A DNA stretch of 64,000 nucleotides from Ciborinia camelliae (taxonomy: Eukaryota > Ascomycota > Leotiomycetes > Helotiales > Sclerotiniaceae): positions 774,427-838,426 of the forward strand of contig JANPYM010000010.1 of the NCBI GenBank assembly GCA_025890175.1, in the 5' to 3' direction. The translations under genes were made by a program, and so were the position numbers. The notes under the pieces were generated by a model, which saw only the letters and a list, made by a program, of their open reading frames with translations, did not search any database and was not told where the DNA came from. Of this stretch, positions 31,500 to 43,146 are shown piece by piece (within the stretch, counting starts at the first letter, position 1; each line of letters begins with the position of its first letter).

Positions 31500-31650
31500 T
31501 CATTCTTTTCCCATTTTGATGCACGATGCTACCTATGTGATTGAGAATGTACTCGAATCCTTCTAATACAAGAGAAAGATATGCATAGATTTGGCGGTAA
31601 GAACCCTGAGGAATATCAAATGCCATAGAGGTAAATTGATAAAAGAGCAT

Positions 31651-33703
31651 TCACATTCCGGGTGGAGGTGGAACGGCGCTGTAACCGTTACTTCCTGGTG
31701 GTGCACCTGATGGTGGGGGAGGAGCCTAGAATTTCAAGGTTAGTTTCTCAAATTGTAATTTGACTGCCCTTTTCCGTTCAGTAACAGAGCAGTCTTGCAA
31801 ACCTAGCTTCTAGAAGGAACTGGGTTAGGAAAAAAGCGAGAAATTATTATACATACCGAACCGCCAGGTGGTGGTGGTGGAGCCTCGCTTGGAGGTGGAG
31901 GAGGACCTGAGCCAGGAGGACCTTGTTGTTGGTATTGAGCCATGGCTGCCATATACTGCTGATAGTATTGACAATATGCTTCATACCCACCATAAGGAGC
32001 ATAAGGATCAGCACCTGTAGCGTATTGTTGAGCATATTGTGAGGTATAATCTGCAGGGGTTGAGGGACTGCCCGCATTAGGAGTGTTGGGAGCAGGTGAT
32101 TTGTTATAGTTATTGTATCCGCCATATGAGTTAGATCTGTCTGGAGCGCGATCACCGTAGCCTCGCTCTCCGTTATAACCGGTGCTTTGGCCGCCGAAAC
32201 CACGTTGAGGTGGACGAGCCTTGAATTCTTCGTATTGCTCTCGAACATTCTTGAGAAGATCCTCACAGAGCTCTTTGGCTTTTTGAACTTCATTTGGATC
32301 AGGGCCACTGGAAAGTATTAGTGGGGGGCCTGGGAAATACTAACTTTCCAAACTTACGCAACGTGAAGATACATGTCTTCATCACTCTCATGGCCGGTAC
32401 CATGCTCCATGAAACCAGAACCACGTCCCTTGATTTGAACCCGGCATCTAGTTTCCTGTTGGATATGCTTTACGTAAGCTCCACCATGACCAACAACTTG
32501 AGCACGAAGGTTAAAGCCTGGAATAGGTTCAAAGTCAATGGCAATTTTCTCCTCAGGCCATTTACGCTATTTCTTTCGTTAGCAACTGAGTTCACATCAA
32601 CTGAAAGAGACACATACCCTTCCAAACTCATCTCTCTCAACTTGTTCAGGCTCACGTCTACGGAATCGACGTTCGTCAACTAAGTTAGGAAGTTCCTGCT
32701 TCATTAGTTCTTCGATCTTTTGGACCGCTTGCTCAAGGCCTCGCTTCGTTTGGCTCGTGACGTGGAGATAAAGCGGGGGGTTCTGGATACATTTATCAGC
32801 TTGGTTTCCCAAATATTAAAGATGATAGGTTGACTTACCGCAGCCGTAGCCATGCTCTTATCCGGGTAATAATTTCCACGCGTGGTGACATCTTTAAAAG
32901 TCAATATTAAAATCTCTATAAAAAAATTGTGAGTTGTAGGTATAGCGTACCAGCGCCGGTTTCTTCCTTAATCTAAATGTCAGGCAGCGGAGGTCAGCAG
33001 ATGCCAAAAGGGTATATGTGTATGATGCTATTCGCGCTTTAGGTAAGCTTGAAAGTCCCACACACAAGAATAATATTACTTTGAAAGGGGGGATGAGAAA
33101 ATATAGAGATGATTCATGGCTAGACCTATGAAGAGAGCCTGATGTATCAGTGGAGTATAACACAAGGAATATTTACCATCTTTTGAGTAGAACCTTTAGT
33201 CAGTGTGTAACGGTTTCGCAAATCGTTGACTTCGATGTCTTTGATATAATCGCCATCTGCGATGTACATCTCACCATTGATATTACTCGCGCTGTTACCT
33301 GCTCCGGCTCCTGGAGATGCTGAATTTCCGGCCGGGCTTTCAGTTGCGTGAATAGGTGGCACATCGGCATGTTGAATTCCTTTCTTAGCTTGAATTTGTG
33401 CATTTATTTTTGCAGCAGCGGCAGCTATAAAACATTTCATTAGCATTGATATATTCAAGGTAGTTAGTTCCAAGACATGTATGTACCTGCGGCAGCAGCT
33501 GGATCTGCACCTCCTTTCTTTGCGGATTCTGGAGCAGGGCTACGAGAGGGGCGTCGTCCAAGGGGGGATCTGCTTCGTCTTGACTCTACCTTTCTCGCAG
33601 GTGGTGATCTTGAACGTCTATCAAACCTCGAAGTCCGCTTTGGTTCGGGCTCCTTTTGATCGAAGCGCGACCGCTTTGCTGTACGTCGCTCAGTATCATC
33701 CAT
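31651..33703 (-). CDS. KH-domain RNA-binding protein, KHDC4/BLOM7-like
   Basis: Eight exons (minus): 33703-33487, 33424-33177, 32972-32951, 32891-32839, 32782-32618, 32566-32358, 32307-31857, 31725-31651; 479 aa. An Arg/Ser-rich N-terminus (RRSRSPPARK, SRRSRSPLGRRPSRS) is typical of splicing factors; then IKEETGADVTTRGNYYPDKS, PPLYLHVTSQTKRGLEQAV, NLRAQVVGHGGAYVKHIQQE and RVQIKGRGSGFMEHGTGHES (KH core with a GxGG-type loop), GPDPNEVQKAKELCEDLLKN, and a Gly/Tyr/Gln/Pro-rich tail (QYYQQYMAAMAQYQQQGPPG). The order matches KHDC4/BLOM7, which acts in 5' splice-site choice. Exon 3 is only 22 nt and lies in the conserved IKEETGA segment. Nuclear. Confidence 0.88.
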
Positions 33704-34121
33704 ATTGATAATAAATAGGTGCTGTTAAATGTAAAAAAATGTTGGTCGTGATGATATGAGATGTGATAATGAACCTCGAATCGTAACTGTTTATAACCCC
33801 AATTTTATCAATACAATTAGATATTGATGTTCCCCCAGTAAATTTATGAGGCTGAACTTCAAGTTTTTGTGTTATTCGGGAGACAAGGATTTTGTACAGT
33901 GGACAGGGACTCCAAGACACTAAAATATCCGGGGTTAAGAGTACAAAGATCGGCATTTGCCGTCTGATATTAAACAAATAATATTCAATCTTTTTGTTGC
34001 GGTATCGGTGCTAGGCTATCACTTCTTCTTCTGAGTCAAACAACCTTCTCAATTTTTTGAGTTAGGAAAAGAATCATCATCAATCTATTGAAAGGCATTG
34101 GGTAGATTTAATTTATCCAAT
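33704..34121. promoter_or_regulatory. Divergent region KH protein / ILV6
   Basis: 418 bp containing both promoters; AT-rich, no gene seen. Confidence 0.5.
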
Positions 34122-35149
34122 ATGTCTTCACGCAAAGCAATTCTCTCACTCTCTGGAGTGAGGGCAGCTATCCCCAAACGCAGCACCTCCATCGTCCCTC
34201 GACAAGTTCAAAGATATGAATCCTCTTCTACTTCAGCTCTAGAATACAAGGCTCTCCACCGTCGCATCTCACCTCTTCCTACTTCTGATGCGCCTCCAGC
34301 CTGGTCTGCTCAAGCAGCTGTCTCCAACATTCTCTACGAAACCCCCGCCCCATCTGTCTCCCCCGCAAAGCGCCATGTCCTCAACTGTCTCGTACAAAAC
34401 GAACCGGGTGTTCTCTCCCGCGTCTCTGGTATTCTCGCAGCTCGTGGCTTCAATATCGATTCCTTGGTCGTTTGCTCCACTGAGGTTGAAGATTTGTCCC
34501 GCATGACAATTGTTCTGTCCGGCCAAGACGGTGTTGTTGAGCAAGCTCGTCGTCAATTGGAAGATTTAGTTCCAGTCTGGGCTGTTCTCGATTACACCAA
34601 CTCACCCCTCGTACAAAGAGAATTGCTTCTTGCGAAAATCAATCTTCTCGGTCCAGAATACTTTGAAGAATTATTGGCGCATCACAGAGAAATTACTGCC
34701 AGTGATCCTGAAGCTTTGGAGGGACAAGATGACTGGGCTACAAAGCGATTGGCAGAATTGAAGGATAGCGATGATTTCCACCCAGTCAAATTGGCCCTAA
34801 GTCAAGCTTTGAGACATAAGCATGAGCATTTGAAGTCGATCACGTACTTTACACATCAATTTGGTGGAAAGGTCTTGGATATCAGCACGCACAGCTGTAT
34901 CGTTGAGGTGTAAGTGTTATCCCTAGTAATATCTAGCAGGATTGTGCTAATGAAGTTGCCTATAGCTCTGCCAAGCCAACTAGAATCGATTCGTTCATGA
35001 AGCTAATTGCTCCATTCGGAATCCTCGAGTCTGCACGAACAGGTCTTATGGCTCTTCCTCGATCTCCACTATACGGTCCCAATGAACAGGATAACCTGGT
35101 CAAGGATGCTGAAGAAATTGTTGATGCAAGCACTCTACCTCCAGGATAG
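34122..35149 (+). CDS. ILV6: Acetolactate synthase regulatory (small) subunit
   Basis: Mitochondrial regulatory subunit of acetohydroxyacid synthase (valine/isoleucine/leucine synthesis), which confers valine feedback inhibition on Ilv2. Exons 34122-34909 and 34966-35149 give 323 aa. A basic Ser/Arg N-terminus (SSRKAILSLSGVRAAIPKRS) looks like a mitochondrial presequence. An ACT domain follows: KRHVLNCLVQNEPGVLSRVS, GILAARGFNIDSLVV and EVEDLSRMTIVLSG, then KINLLGPEYFEELL and the C-terminal domain KSITYFTHQFGGKVLDISTH, IVEVSAKPTRIDSFMKL and GLMALPRSPLYGP. I placed the start at MSSRK rather than eight codons upstream because it gives a cleaner presequence. Confidence 0.96.
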
Positions 35150-35374
35150 ATATGATAATGTATGGTTAAATGGATATGGAGTTGGCGTCACGAATCATCT
35201 AAAAATAATGGAGGATAAATTTTATTTCTGCATGCATGCCTGTGTATCATTTGTACATGAAATCTCAAATGATGAAGTTCCCAAACGCCAAACCAAAATG
35301 CGCCGATGAACCTGCTCCTACCAATCCGCCCCTAATCTATGCTGTATTTCATACAATCTTAATCATTTCGGTCC

Positions 35375-38243
35375 TTATAGTCTAACACGGGCACCAATTC
35401 CGGAGCCAAAATACCAAATAGTCTCCGACCAATGACCTACCCGAATACCAATTGTGCCTTTCGCATCAAGTTTTAAAGTGCCACCTAATGCTCTCGCAAC
35501 CAAGTCATATCCTGAATCGACTGACCAATCAACAGGCAATCTAGGCGATTCGCTTGTCCCAGGGGGCACTGCAAAAGGATAGTCGTAAACAATTCTTCCA
35601 ACTGGTTCCGTACGGTTATAAATTGCTTGGGCATCAATAGACTCAATGTAGATTGTGTTATGCTGTAAAGGTGAAAGTAATGTAAACTGTGCTGTTGATG
35701 AGAAGAGATGAAAAGTTGCACCGTCAATGAAATGTGGTTTTCCATCAGAATCTTTATCATTGCCATTTCCAGGAGTCGACAATCGAGGTGTAGGTATTGT
35801 GACTGCGAATTTGCTTAATGCCTTTCCGAGTTTGGGTTGGTATGGAATAGATCCTTCGTGAGTTTCGAAAGTCAGAGTTGTATTGAAACCAGAGACATAT
35901 TGCGAGATTAATTCCCTAGCAATATTACGTCCCTTTTCACCGCCAAACTTTACAGGATTCCAGGTAGCTTCGACGAGAATATTCGTATTATTACCTCGCA
36001 AGACATCTATATCGCGAATCGTAGCGTCGGCAATTATGGATCCATTATTCAAAATATGGATGTTAATGTAAGGAATGTGAGCCGTATATTCGGTAGGATT
36101 CGTGAAGTTAATCTTGGCTTGGAGGTTGATCGATGTCGGGCCTGTGTGGGATATCTTTAAATCGCCAACCTTGAGGTTGAATTGCTGGAAATCACCGCCC
36201 GTAGAGATCGCTGCAATCCCGTCAGCTTCAGTGCAGTCGCGCTGAAATAAATAGGCTCCTAACGCTTCAAAGGAACAACTCCTTCCGCAGGTAAATCTTT
36301 AATAATGAAATCACCTAGCACAGTAGATATTTCAACTTCAACCAAAGCCTCAATCTTAAGACTGACAGCCTTGCCCCCAAAATAATAATCAGCTACAAGA
36401 TCGCCAAAGACATCCTCGTCTGTAATTTCTAAAGGTGCATTCTTGATATGCGAATCGATCTTCAGAGAAGCATCACCTCCATCATTTACTCGTTCTGATC
36501 GAGCTGATTGCCATTTTCGTAGGTTAAGTACACCTAGCTTATCTCCTTTGTAAAACACATCGGCTCTTGCACGGACTTTGGAAACGTCAAGGCTAAAATT
36601 CATTTCCTTGGGCAAAGCTGCCAAAACCATTATATCTCCGGAAATTCTTGGATTTGACTCTGGTGTTCCAGGCTCCGCAAAAGGTCCAGGTAAGGTGAAA
36701 TCTGTATTCGAGAGAGAGAAATTTTTGATTAGTTGATCGAATGTATGGCCAGGGAAAGGCACCGGTACTGTGACACTTGATATAATTTGAGTGATCCAGT
36801 CGGGAGTCTCCGGCGATGGTGCGTTTGAACCCCGAACGAAAACTGTAGTATCATTGCCATGAATGTAGTCACTGAGAAGTAAATCCAGAGGCGACGAATG
36901 TGAGTTGGGACAAGTTTGCAAAAGACTTTTAGGCAAATTCCGAACGATACCTGCCACATCAAGTGAAACATCTGAATATGGTTCGATAAGAATATTGCCG
37001 GTAGTGGCATCAGCCAGCTGAATATATGGTTCATCGGCTACACAATTCGAGACGAGGATATTGAAGCCCAATGGAGGGATGCTTAGCCTTATTGGAAAGC
37101 TATTTACCAAGGAGAGCGAAACTTCAGCAGCCATTCCACGGCGGCCATCCGTAGAGAGAGGAACTTCCTTAAAGTTGAGACGGGTTATGTTATATTTAGG
37201 AATGGCTGGGATATCGTTTCCTATGGGTGGGTTAGCAAGTCATTTTCGAAGCAATAGATTCACATTTAAAGGAATCAAGGAACCGGTGACTGCGCTCGCG
37301 GCCAGAATCTTGAATACACCTATCAAATTATAGATCATGTGTGTATTTCTCCAAATCCAGTCAGTGATTTCCTTCAACCTAGACTTTTTTCCCCAAAATA
37401 CAGAGACGCAAAAGAACGATAGAGAGATTGACCTTCAAAAATCATAGACTCAGATATACTTTGAGATCCAAGGGAAAGTAACCCCGATTTCAATGTAACA
37501 TCGGCCTTGCCTAATATTCGCAACTGTCCCAAACGACCCTCTAGCCAGTCATTGGCAACTTGTCTCAACCCATCAGCACTTCCTGGCTTAAGATCGGCGA
37601 GGAAATCGATTGGTGTGATAACACCGTTTCGGATATTGACCACTACCTTGGGCACAACGGCTGTCCCGATGAGTAGATTATCATATTCTGGGAGATAGAC
37701 CTCTACGTTCGATTCCTGGCTTTCAACCTCCTTTGCAATCCAAGTACCAAACCGACCAATGTTTCGAACAGCATTGTTCTTGACCCTTGATGCATCCATC
37801 TTGAACTTTGCTTGTACTCGGGCTTTCACTCCATTGGCGGTAAAGCTATCTATCGATAAATTCGTAGGCTCGATAACAAGTGATTCCTTGGCATATTCTT
37901 CGACGATTGCAGGTGCGAAGAATGCAAATATCAGAATGGCGATACCAGCTAAAAACAGAGTGGTGACAGCTACAATTGTTGGCCATCGCAGTCCCTCATC
38001 GGCAGACTTGCCAAAGTCTCGATCATGGATGGAACGTAGAGACGCTGCAGCTGGTGATACGATTCGATCATCTTCATCTTCAGGTTCTTCGCCGTCGTAT
38101 CGAGGAGTATCGTCAGTGTGCGCCAATAAAGGAGAAGATTCGTGTGAGCTGTCAGAATGGTGTGAATCGACCGAAAGTCGAGAATGCTTTGATGATGGTC
38201 GTTGCTCTCCGCTGAGTAGTGGAGACCCCGCATTGTCCGACAT
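35375..38243 (-). CDS. Single-pass vacuolar-membrane protein, Tag1/DUF3712-like
   Basis: Exons (minus) 38243-37433, 37220-36264 and 36210-35375 give 867 aa. A Ser/Asp-rich cytosolic N-terminus (about 85 residues) is followed by one membrane segment (IVAVTTLFLAGIAILIFAFF) and a long lumenal part of tandem LEA2-like beta domains (SLVIEPTNLSIDSFTANGVK; VSLSLVNSFPIRLSIPPLGF; INFTNPTEYTAHIPYINIHI; LVEATWNPVKFGGEKGR; TTLTFETHEGSIPYQP) with many N-x-S/T sites. This architecture fits the yeast Ylr173w/Tag1 family, linked to termination of autophagy; family assignment is from recollection. Intron 1 (37432-37221) is long and has a weak GTCAAT donor; a 36-nt in-frame cassette may lie inside it. Intron 2 uses a GTTAGG donor. 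Confidence 0.65.
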
Positions 38244-40092
38244 GATGGGGAGATAAGGCTAGTTGATCAAGTTGGCGACAGTAAGTATCACTCGACGCAC
38301 AGCGTGAGGATGAAAGTGTTATTGTCAATAAAAAAACAATAACAATATTTTGATGTTCTAAAAACGATGAAAGGGATATTCGGGGTATTCGAGGTATTTA
38401 GGTAGATAGAAAGTTGACTGGGCGTTGTAAGTTCCTGGAACGAGTAAGCACAAGCAACCGCCACACCGTAGCGCCAAAACCCCTTGCGATAAGTTGATTG
38501 GGCCAACGTATTATATTTGTGTTATATTTATGCACGCATTGTGCAGGCATTATGCTGTACCTGACAAAACCTGACAAAACCTAACAAGTTATAGATTGGT
38601 GCCAACAGCCTTGTAAATGTCTCGGTGTTCTCCTAGAGACGCGACACAGAATACAACATGATTTCATCCCAACGTTAATTTTCACCGACAAACAAGAATA
38701 TGACACGTTCGTCCTACGTTGCGTACCTATACAACATCATTATCTCAACAGCCTCATCAATTATGTCCGGATCTTGTGTGTATGAAAATCGAGATGCTAT
38801 ATCAACAAGTGTATGATCACTACAGGATCTCTCAGGGACCAGCTCAGCTCTCAATTGAGATGTTGGCCGAAAGTTGAAGGCGACAACTGAGATTATGGGA
38901 ATGCAAGTGCAAAGTCCTCCCCAGGAGTAGACAATCATGAGGATATAATGATTTCGATTTACAGTACATCCTTAGAGGACATCTGATTACATATGGCAAA
39001 TCAGTACAATTGATGAGCTACAGTTAAGTTAACAGGCAACGCGATTCCTCACTACGAGGCTAGGTATCGATGAATGGTGTTTGTACTTTTTTCGAATTTT
39101 TTTTAGTATGGCAGCTTTTTTCCCTCGATCAATTAATTATTAATCGCACAAATTTTTAAATATATTTGGAGGCACCGTGGCATCCATTGTTATGATATCT
39201 TTCGCGGACTTCTTGTAAGATCAGGGTGTCCAATAGTCTGGACTGTTTCCAACAATGACCAGTTTTTGGTTTTTGAACTTATTAGAGAAGTCAAAGTCAA
39301 CTAATTAGATTTATTTGATATTTATATATAAATTGATTTGAATGCTTCAATATTTTTTGATATATTTATGAATTCTTAAATATTCAAAGTATTTCGAATA
39401 TTGAAATCTTTTCCAGTGTTGAAATCTTTTCCAGTATGGATATCTTGGATCTGGTTCTGCTCGTCCGGACTATTGGATACCCTGCGTAAGATCAGTGTAG
39501 GCCTGACTTCGTTCTGGTCTCTTTCACAATTGTATCATAGATCTCTTCAAAACTTATTAGCGTATTGTTACTTCATAAAAACATGATATTGCGCCTCGAA
39601 AGTTTGTGATCTCAAAGTTTTCCAGAGTAGCCATCCATCGTTGTAAGCGATTATACTTAGTGACCACCTCTATCCCTGACATCAAAAGACTCATTCGCTT
39701 TCAATTGTGTTATTCACAACAATAATGATTAAAAATATCTGGATTACTACAAGCTCCACATAGTGCAAACCACCTTGCCCTCCCATTCTAAGTTTTCTTC
39801 ATTCTCCTGTAAACCGAAACACTCTGCAAATCCACACAAAACATCAAAAAAGCATCAACAAAACATCAACAAACCATTCAAGGCTTACTTCATTGTGTTT
39901 GCCCAAGATCCTTCGCCATACCTTAGTATCTCCTCTCTCGTAACAAATCAATACTCGCCTCGATTTCTCACATCCACATTCCTATCAGGCCTCAAGTCAA
40001 TCTAAGTCATTTCCAACAATTTTTAGAATCAGTCTAGTAAGGCTTTATCCACCTAATACCTGATTCTTTGACTGATCAATGTTACTAGAAAT
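38244..40092. other. 1.8-kb AT-rich gene-poor region
   Basis: Left end is the promoter of the vacuolar protein. A short triplicated (CTGACAAAAC)n-like run lies at about 38562-38590. From 39000 to 39600 the DNA is very AT-rich with T-runs; an 18-bp tandem duplication is at 39401. A minus-strand frame at 38714-38938 has no recognisable content. The last 300 bp are A/C-rich and probably the leader of the orphan gene. Confidence 0.4.
39401..39436. repeat. 18-bp tandem duplication
   Basis: TTGAAATCTTTTCCAGT at 39401-39417 is repeated at 39419-39435, in an AT-rich spacer. No function evident. Confidence 0.8.
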
Positions 40093-40890
40093 ATGGCAGC
40101 ATCCTCGGACCTTGAAAGACTCATCAAAGAATTCAAACAGCACATCCGCCATGATGATATGCTTGAACTCGAGATTCCTGGGCTTTTTAATGGACCGAAA
40201 GGCCCCCAATATAGGATGAAGATGAGAAAAATGTGCCTACATCTCCAAATATGCTTCCTCAATGTCATAATCAAATCCTACGAATCCGATATCGACAACT
40301 GGACCTATACTCCTTTCGAACATGTGGGAGAATTTGAGATTAAACTGTACCAAAACATCAAACAGTGGGCCAAGGAGGGATATGTGCCTGAAGAATTTGC
40401 CGAATGTGCATCCGAACTCGAATTTAAGGCTCGATATGAGAAGGGCGACAGAACAACAGTGAACTATATCGCCCAGCTTATTGCATCCAAGCTTCGTGCA
40501 GCGGGTGTTAACATTTACTTCGGAAATGACCATTTTTTTGCTCGTCGAGGGGCGAGGGATCGAATCAAAAAATTATCCACCAAGTGGCTTTCCGAATTGG
40601 CCAAGGTTCAAAAACAATTCTACGATGATTTGAAAGCTCAATCCCAGGACAGTGACGACGAAAGTTCCGGGCAAGCCGCATGGGAGGACTTAATGGAAGC
40701 AATGAGTATTCTACATGCAGGAGGAGACGTAAGTGTTGAATCACCGGATGCCGCAACAACACTCAAGAGAGGAGCTGCCGAGCGCCAGAAGCGATTGGAA
40801 ACTTACAAACGTGAAGACGAAGAATTAGCAGAGGCCAACCGAGAGCAGAGTTACGACGAACGTAATGGCATAGAATTAAATTTTCACTAG
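40093..40890 (+). CDS. Hypothetical alpha-helical protein, lineage-restricted
   Basis: Single-exon open frame of 265 aa that I do not recognise. It is predicted mostly helical and charged: MAASSDLERLIKEFKQHIRH, then a hydrophobic-aromatic middle (KMCLHLQICFLNVIIKSYES; DNWTYTPFEHVGEFEIKLYQ), a central GNDHFFARRGARDR, an acidic Ser linker (SQDSDDESSG) and a Lys/Glu-rich C-terminal coiled coil. No signal peptide or transmembrane helix. Balanced codon use, a good ATG context (GAAATATGG) and frame length on an AT-rich background argue that it is coding. It sits in a repeat-rich, gene-poor stretch next to a dead kinase, as lineage-specific genes often do. Confidence 0.6.
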   Translation: MAASSDLERLIKEFKQHIRHDDMLELEIPGLFNGPKGPQYRMKMRKMCLHLQICFLNVIIKSYESDIDNWTYTPFEHVGEFEIKLYQNIKQWAKEGYVPEEFAECASELEFKARYEKGDRTTVNYIAQLIASKLRAAGVNIYFGNDHFFARRGARDRIKKLSTKWLSELAKVQKQFYDDLKAQSQDSDDESSGQAAWEDLMEAMSILHAGGDVSVESPDAATTLKRGAAERQKRLETYKREDEELAEANREQSYDERNGIELNFH

Positions 40891-42117
40891 GTATGATCCA
40901 CGAAGATAAACACAGAACAATCGCTGACTATATAGATGACTTAAGGCTTGTCTACATCTAGCTTCTGGTGTTGGAGGGGTATGAATGAAGTATTTTAATG
41001 GGGGATTTGAATGAAGCATTGGAATGAAAGATTTGACTGAAGGATTTGAATGAAAGATTTGCATGCGTTGACGTTAATATTTTCTACTTGTGGGCAGCTG
41101 AGATATGGATGAAGGAAGGAATTGAAGGAAGGAATTGCATGCGTTGACGTTAATATTTTCCACATTGGGGAGATGGGATATGATTATCAATTTGCGTGAC
41201 TTTGATAATATTCCATAGACGAATGGAAATTATCCTTACAACCTAATGGTGAACTCTGATTGTTCTCGTTGCATGAAACATGCTAAGTGATGCTGGATAT
41301 GAGATAGGGTCGAGGACTCTAGTCTTGGTCGATCCTTATTATTCAACACTGTCCTGAATACTGAATGAAGCCTTATTGTCAAATCCAATCTCGAACATTG
41401 AATGAGTTTCTTCCGCCCTGTTCGTTTGAAGTGGTATATGTAGAACGAGAAAAAGATGGAGTAGAAGTCGGGGAAGTTGAGGAAGTTGAGAAGGTATATC
41501 GGTGGAAGGTTAAAAAAAGAACGAGAAATTAGAACATGGCATGCGTATTTTCCATGAGAGAAGTCTATCAATATTCTGGGCTTAGAAAATCGGATGAGGT
41601 TTGTACACCCTCCTCTGAATATGCGAAAAGTCGCGCCATTTTTTATCTATGAATATGTATAATATTCCGATTTGTTTTACGCATTGAAGCACATCGATAT
41701 TTTGTGTAGTAAACCATCCATATCTCAATATAATTTGTATAAATTTGGAAATATTGCATTACTTTCGGGTACATGAGAGAGATGACATCTGAAACCAATT
41801 TGGGATACCTTACTTCATAAGATAAATTCTATGAATATCTAGGTGGGTAGGTATCGTAAAACCCTCGCTTTCATAGAAAGGGGGGGTAGGAAAGTGGGGT
41901 ATCAATTTCATCCACGAACCAATCAATCGATTCGAGAACTGGTGCCTACCTCCACCTGATATCTAAAACCTAAAACTACAAAAGTATCAATTGATAATGA
42001 CAATATAACAAAAAACCACACCATGCTACCAAGACCCAGAATAAAAGTCAACTGGGGAATACTTCTATCAAATATTCCCGCTCGCGCACAATGTAAATAC
42101 CAAATCCTATTCCCAAA
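40891..42117. other. Spacer with short direct repeats
   Basis: 1.2 kb without a gene. At 40980-41160 it contains degenerate GATTTGAATGAA units and a 26-bp direct repeat. A minus-strand frame at 41236-41571 lacks recognisable features. Confidence 0.4.
41059..41160. repeat. 26-bp direct repeat and GAATGAA-rich minisatellite
   Basis: Copies at 41059-41084 and 41135-41160 begin TTGCATGCGTTGACG and match over 26 bp. The interval and its left flank contain degenerate GATTTGAATGAA and GAAGGAAGGAATT units, suggesting repeated slippage or a decayed small element. Confidence 0.8.
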
Positions 42118-43146
42118 TTGGCCATTTTATTAGCGAACAACATCTTCATCACCACTCAAGTCCCAACTCTCACCGCTTCATTCCATACGGGGCAAACTAA
42201 CGACACAAACTTAACTATCAATATCCAGCGCCGACGGGAAAAAATTTATCATGGAAAATATAGTCTCAAGGGCATTTTCAAGTATCAGCAAGAACTTCAA
42301 AAGCCTTTAGTTTCCTGTCCCAACTTGCGGACGATCATAGATACCATTCCAGATTTTGAATTGTTCGTCTGTCATTTTCTGAAAGACAATCTTCTTCAAT
42401 TTTACCAGAAAGATTTGTCTGTAGGAATCAGGAAAAGTATTTTGAAAAGCGCTCTCACTGGATTGGCTGAGTTGCATGATAGAAGTATCATTCATACAGG
42501 TAAGGTAAGAGTTTTACTATGATGCCTATCATGAAATTACATGATTTCATAGATGGAAAGAGAGCTAATGCTATGACTTGGCAGACATCAAACAAAACAA
42601 TATCCTTGTTGACTATGAATAGAAAACCGACGGGCCTCTTCGCGTCGAAAATGTCCGCATCTCAGACCTAAAAGATTCAGCCTTTCTCCCTCCTGGGAAA
42701 AAACGTGGTGGGCGCCAAGCGTGGAAACCAATTTTGGCGCAGCCCAGAGTCCTGGGCAGGTGCGAAGCAAAATGTATCTTCTGATATTTTCTCTATGGGC
42801 ATAGTAGCTATCTATATTATGGAGAAGGAGATGGTGTTTTACGATGATCTCAAGGATGAGGATTTTGCTCAAGGCGAGGCATGGAAACCAATTCTGACGA
42901 GACATGTCTCATTTCTTTGGGATGAAAAGGAGTTTCTGGCACTTCTTGATCATATTGGGGAGCAAAATACTTTTTCTGATCTTCTCATGGATATGGTCAA
43001 TAATACTGTTAAGGCGATGATACCCTTCAAAAAAATAGCTTTATGTTGATGCTCAACTTAGGGATTTGGTTATGAAGATGACGAATTTGGATCCGGCAAG
43101 GAGGATTAGTGCAAGCGAAGCTCTGAAACATCCATTTTTTGATTGA
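42118..43146 (+). pseudogene. Protein kinase domain, inactivated
   Basis: Fragments of a fungal eukaryotic-type kinase appear in order: KSALTGLAELHDRSIIHT, intron (42500-42584), DIKQNNILVDYE (catalytic loop D-K-N), VRISDLKDSAFLPPGK, GAKRGNQFWRSPESW (APE-like), SSDIFSMGIVAIY (subdomain IX Asp) and LRDLVMKMTNLDPARRISAS ending HPFFD-stop. It is broken by an in-frame TAG at 42620-42622, a frame change at the A6 run 42698-42703, and a further frame change plus in-frame TAG at 43029-43038. The N-lobe (Gly loop, VAIK lysine) is not recognisable. Both TAGs sit where Trp (TGG) would fit, which would be G-to-A changes. A decayed paralogue, not an expressed kinase. Confidence 0.8.

Noticed and set aside
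36241..36263. 22-nt or 43-nt intron options at the second junction of the Tag1-like gene
   Set aside because: Too short; the 53-nt option 36263-36211 has a branch site, keeps frame and gives the conserved junction VVPLKPISTGGDF.
38714..38938. 74-codon minus-strand frame resembling a repeat-protein fragment
   Set aside because: Too short and without a repeated pattern; no splice partners were found.
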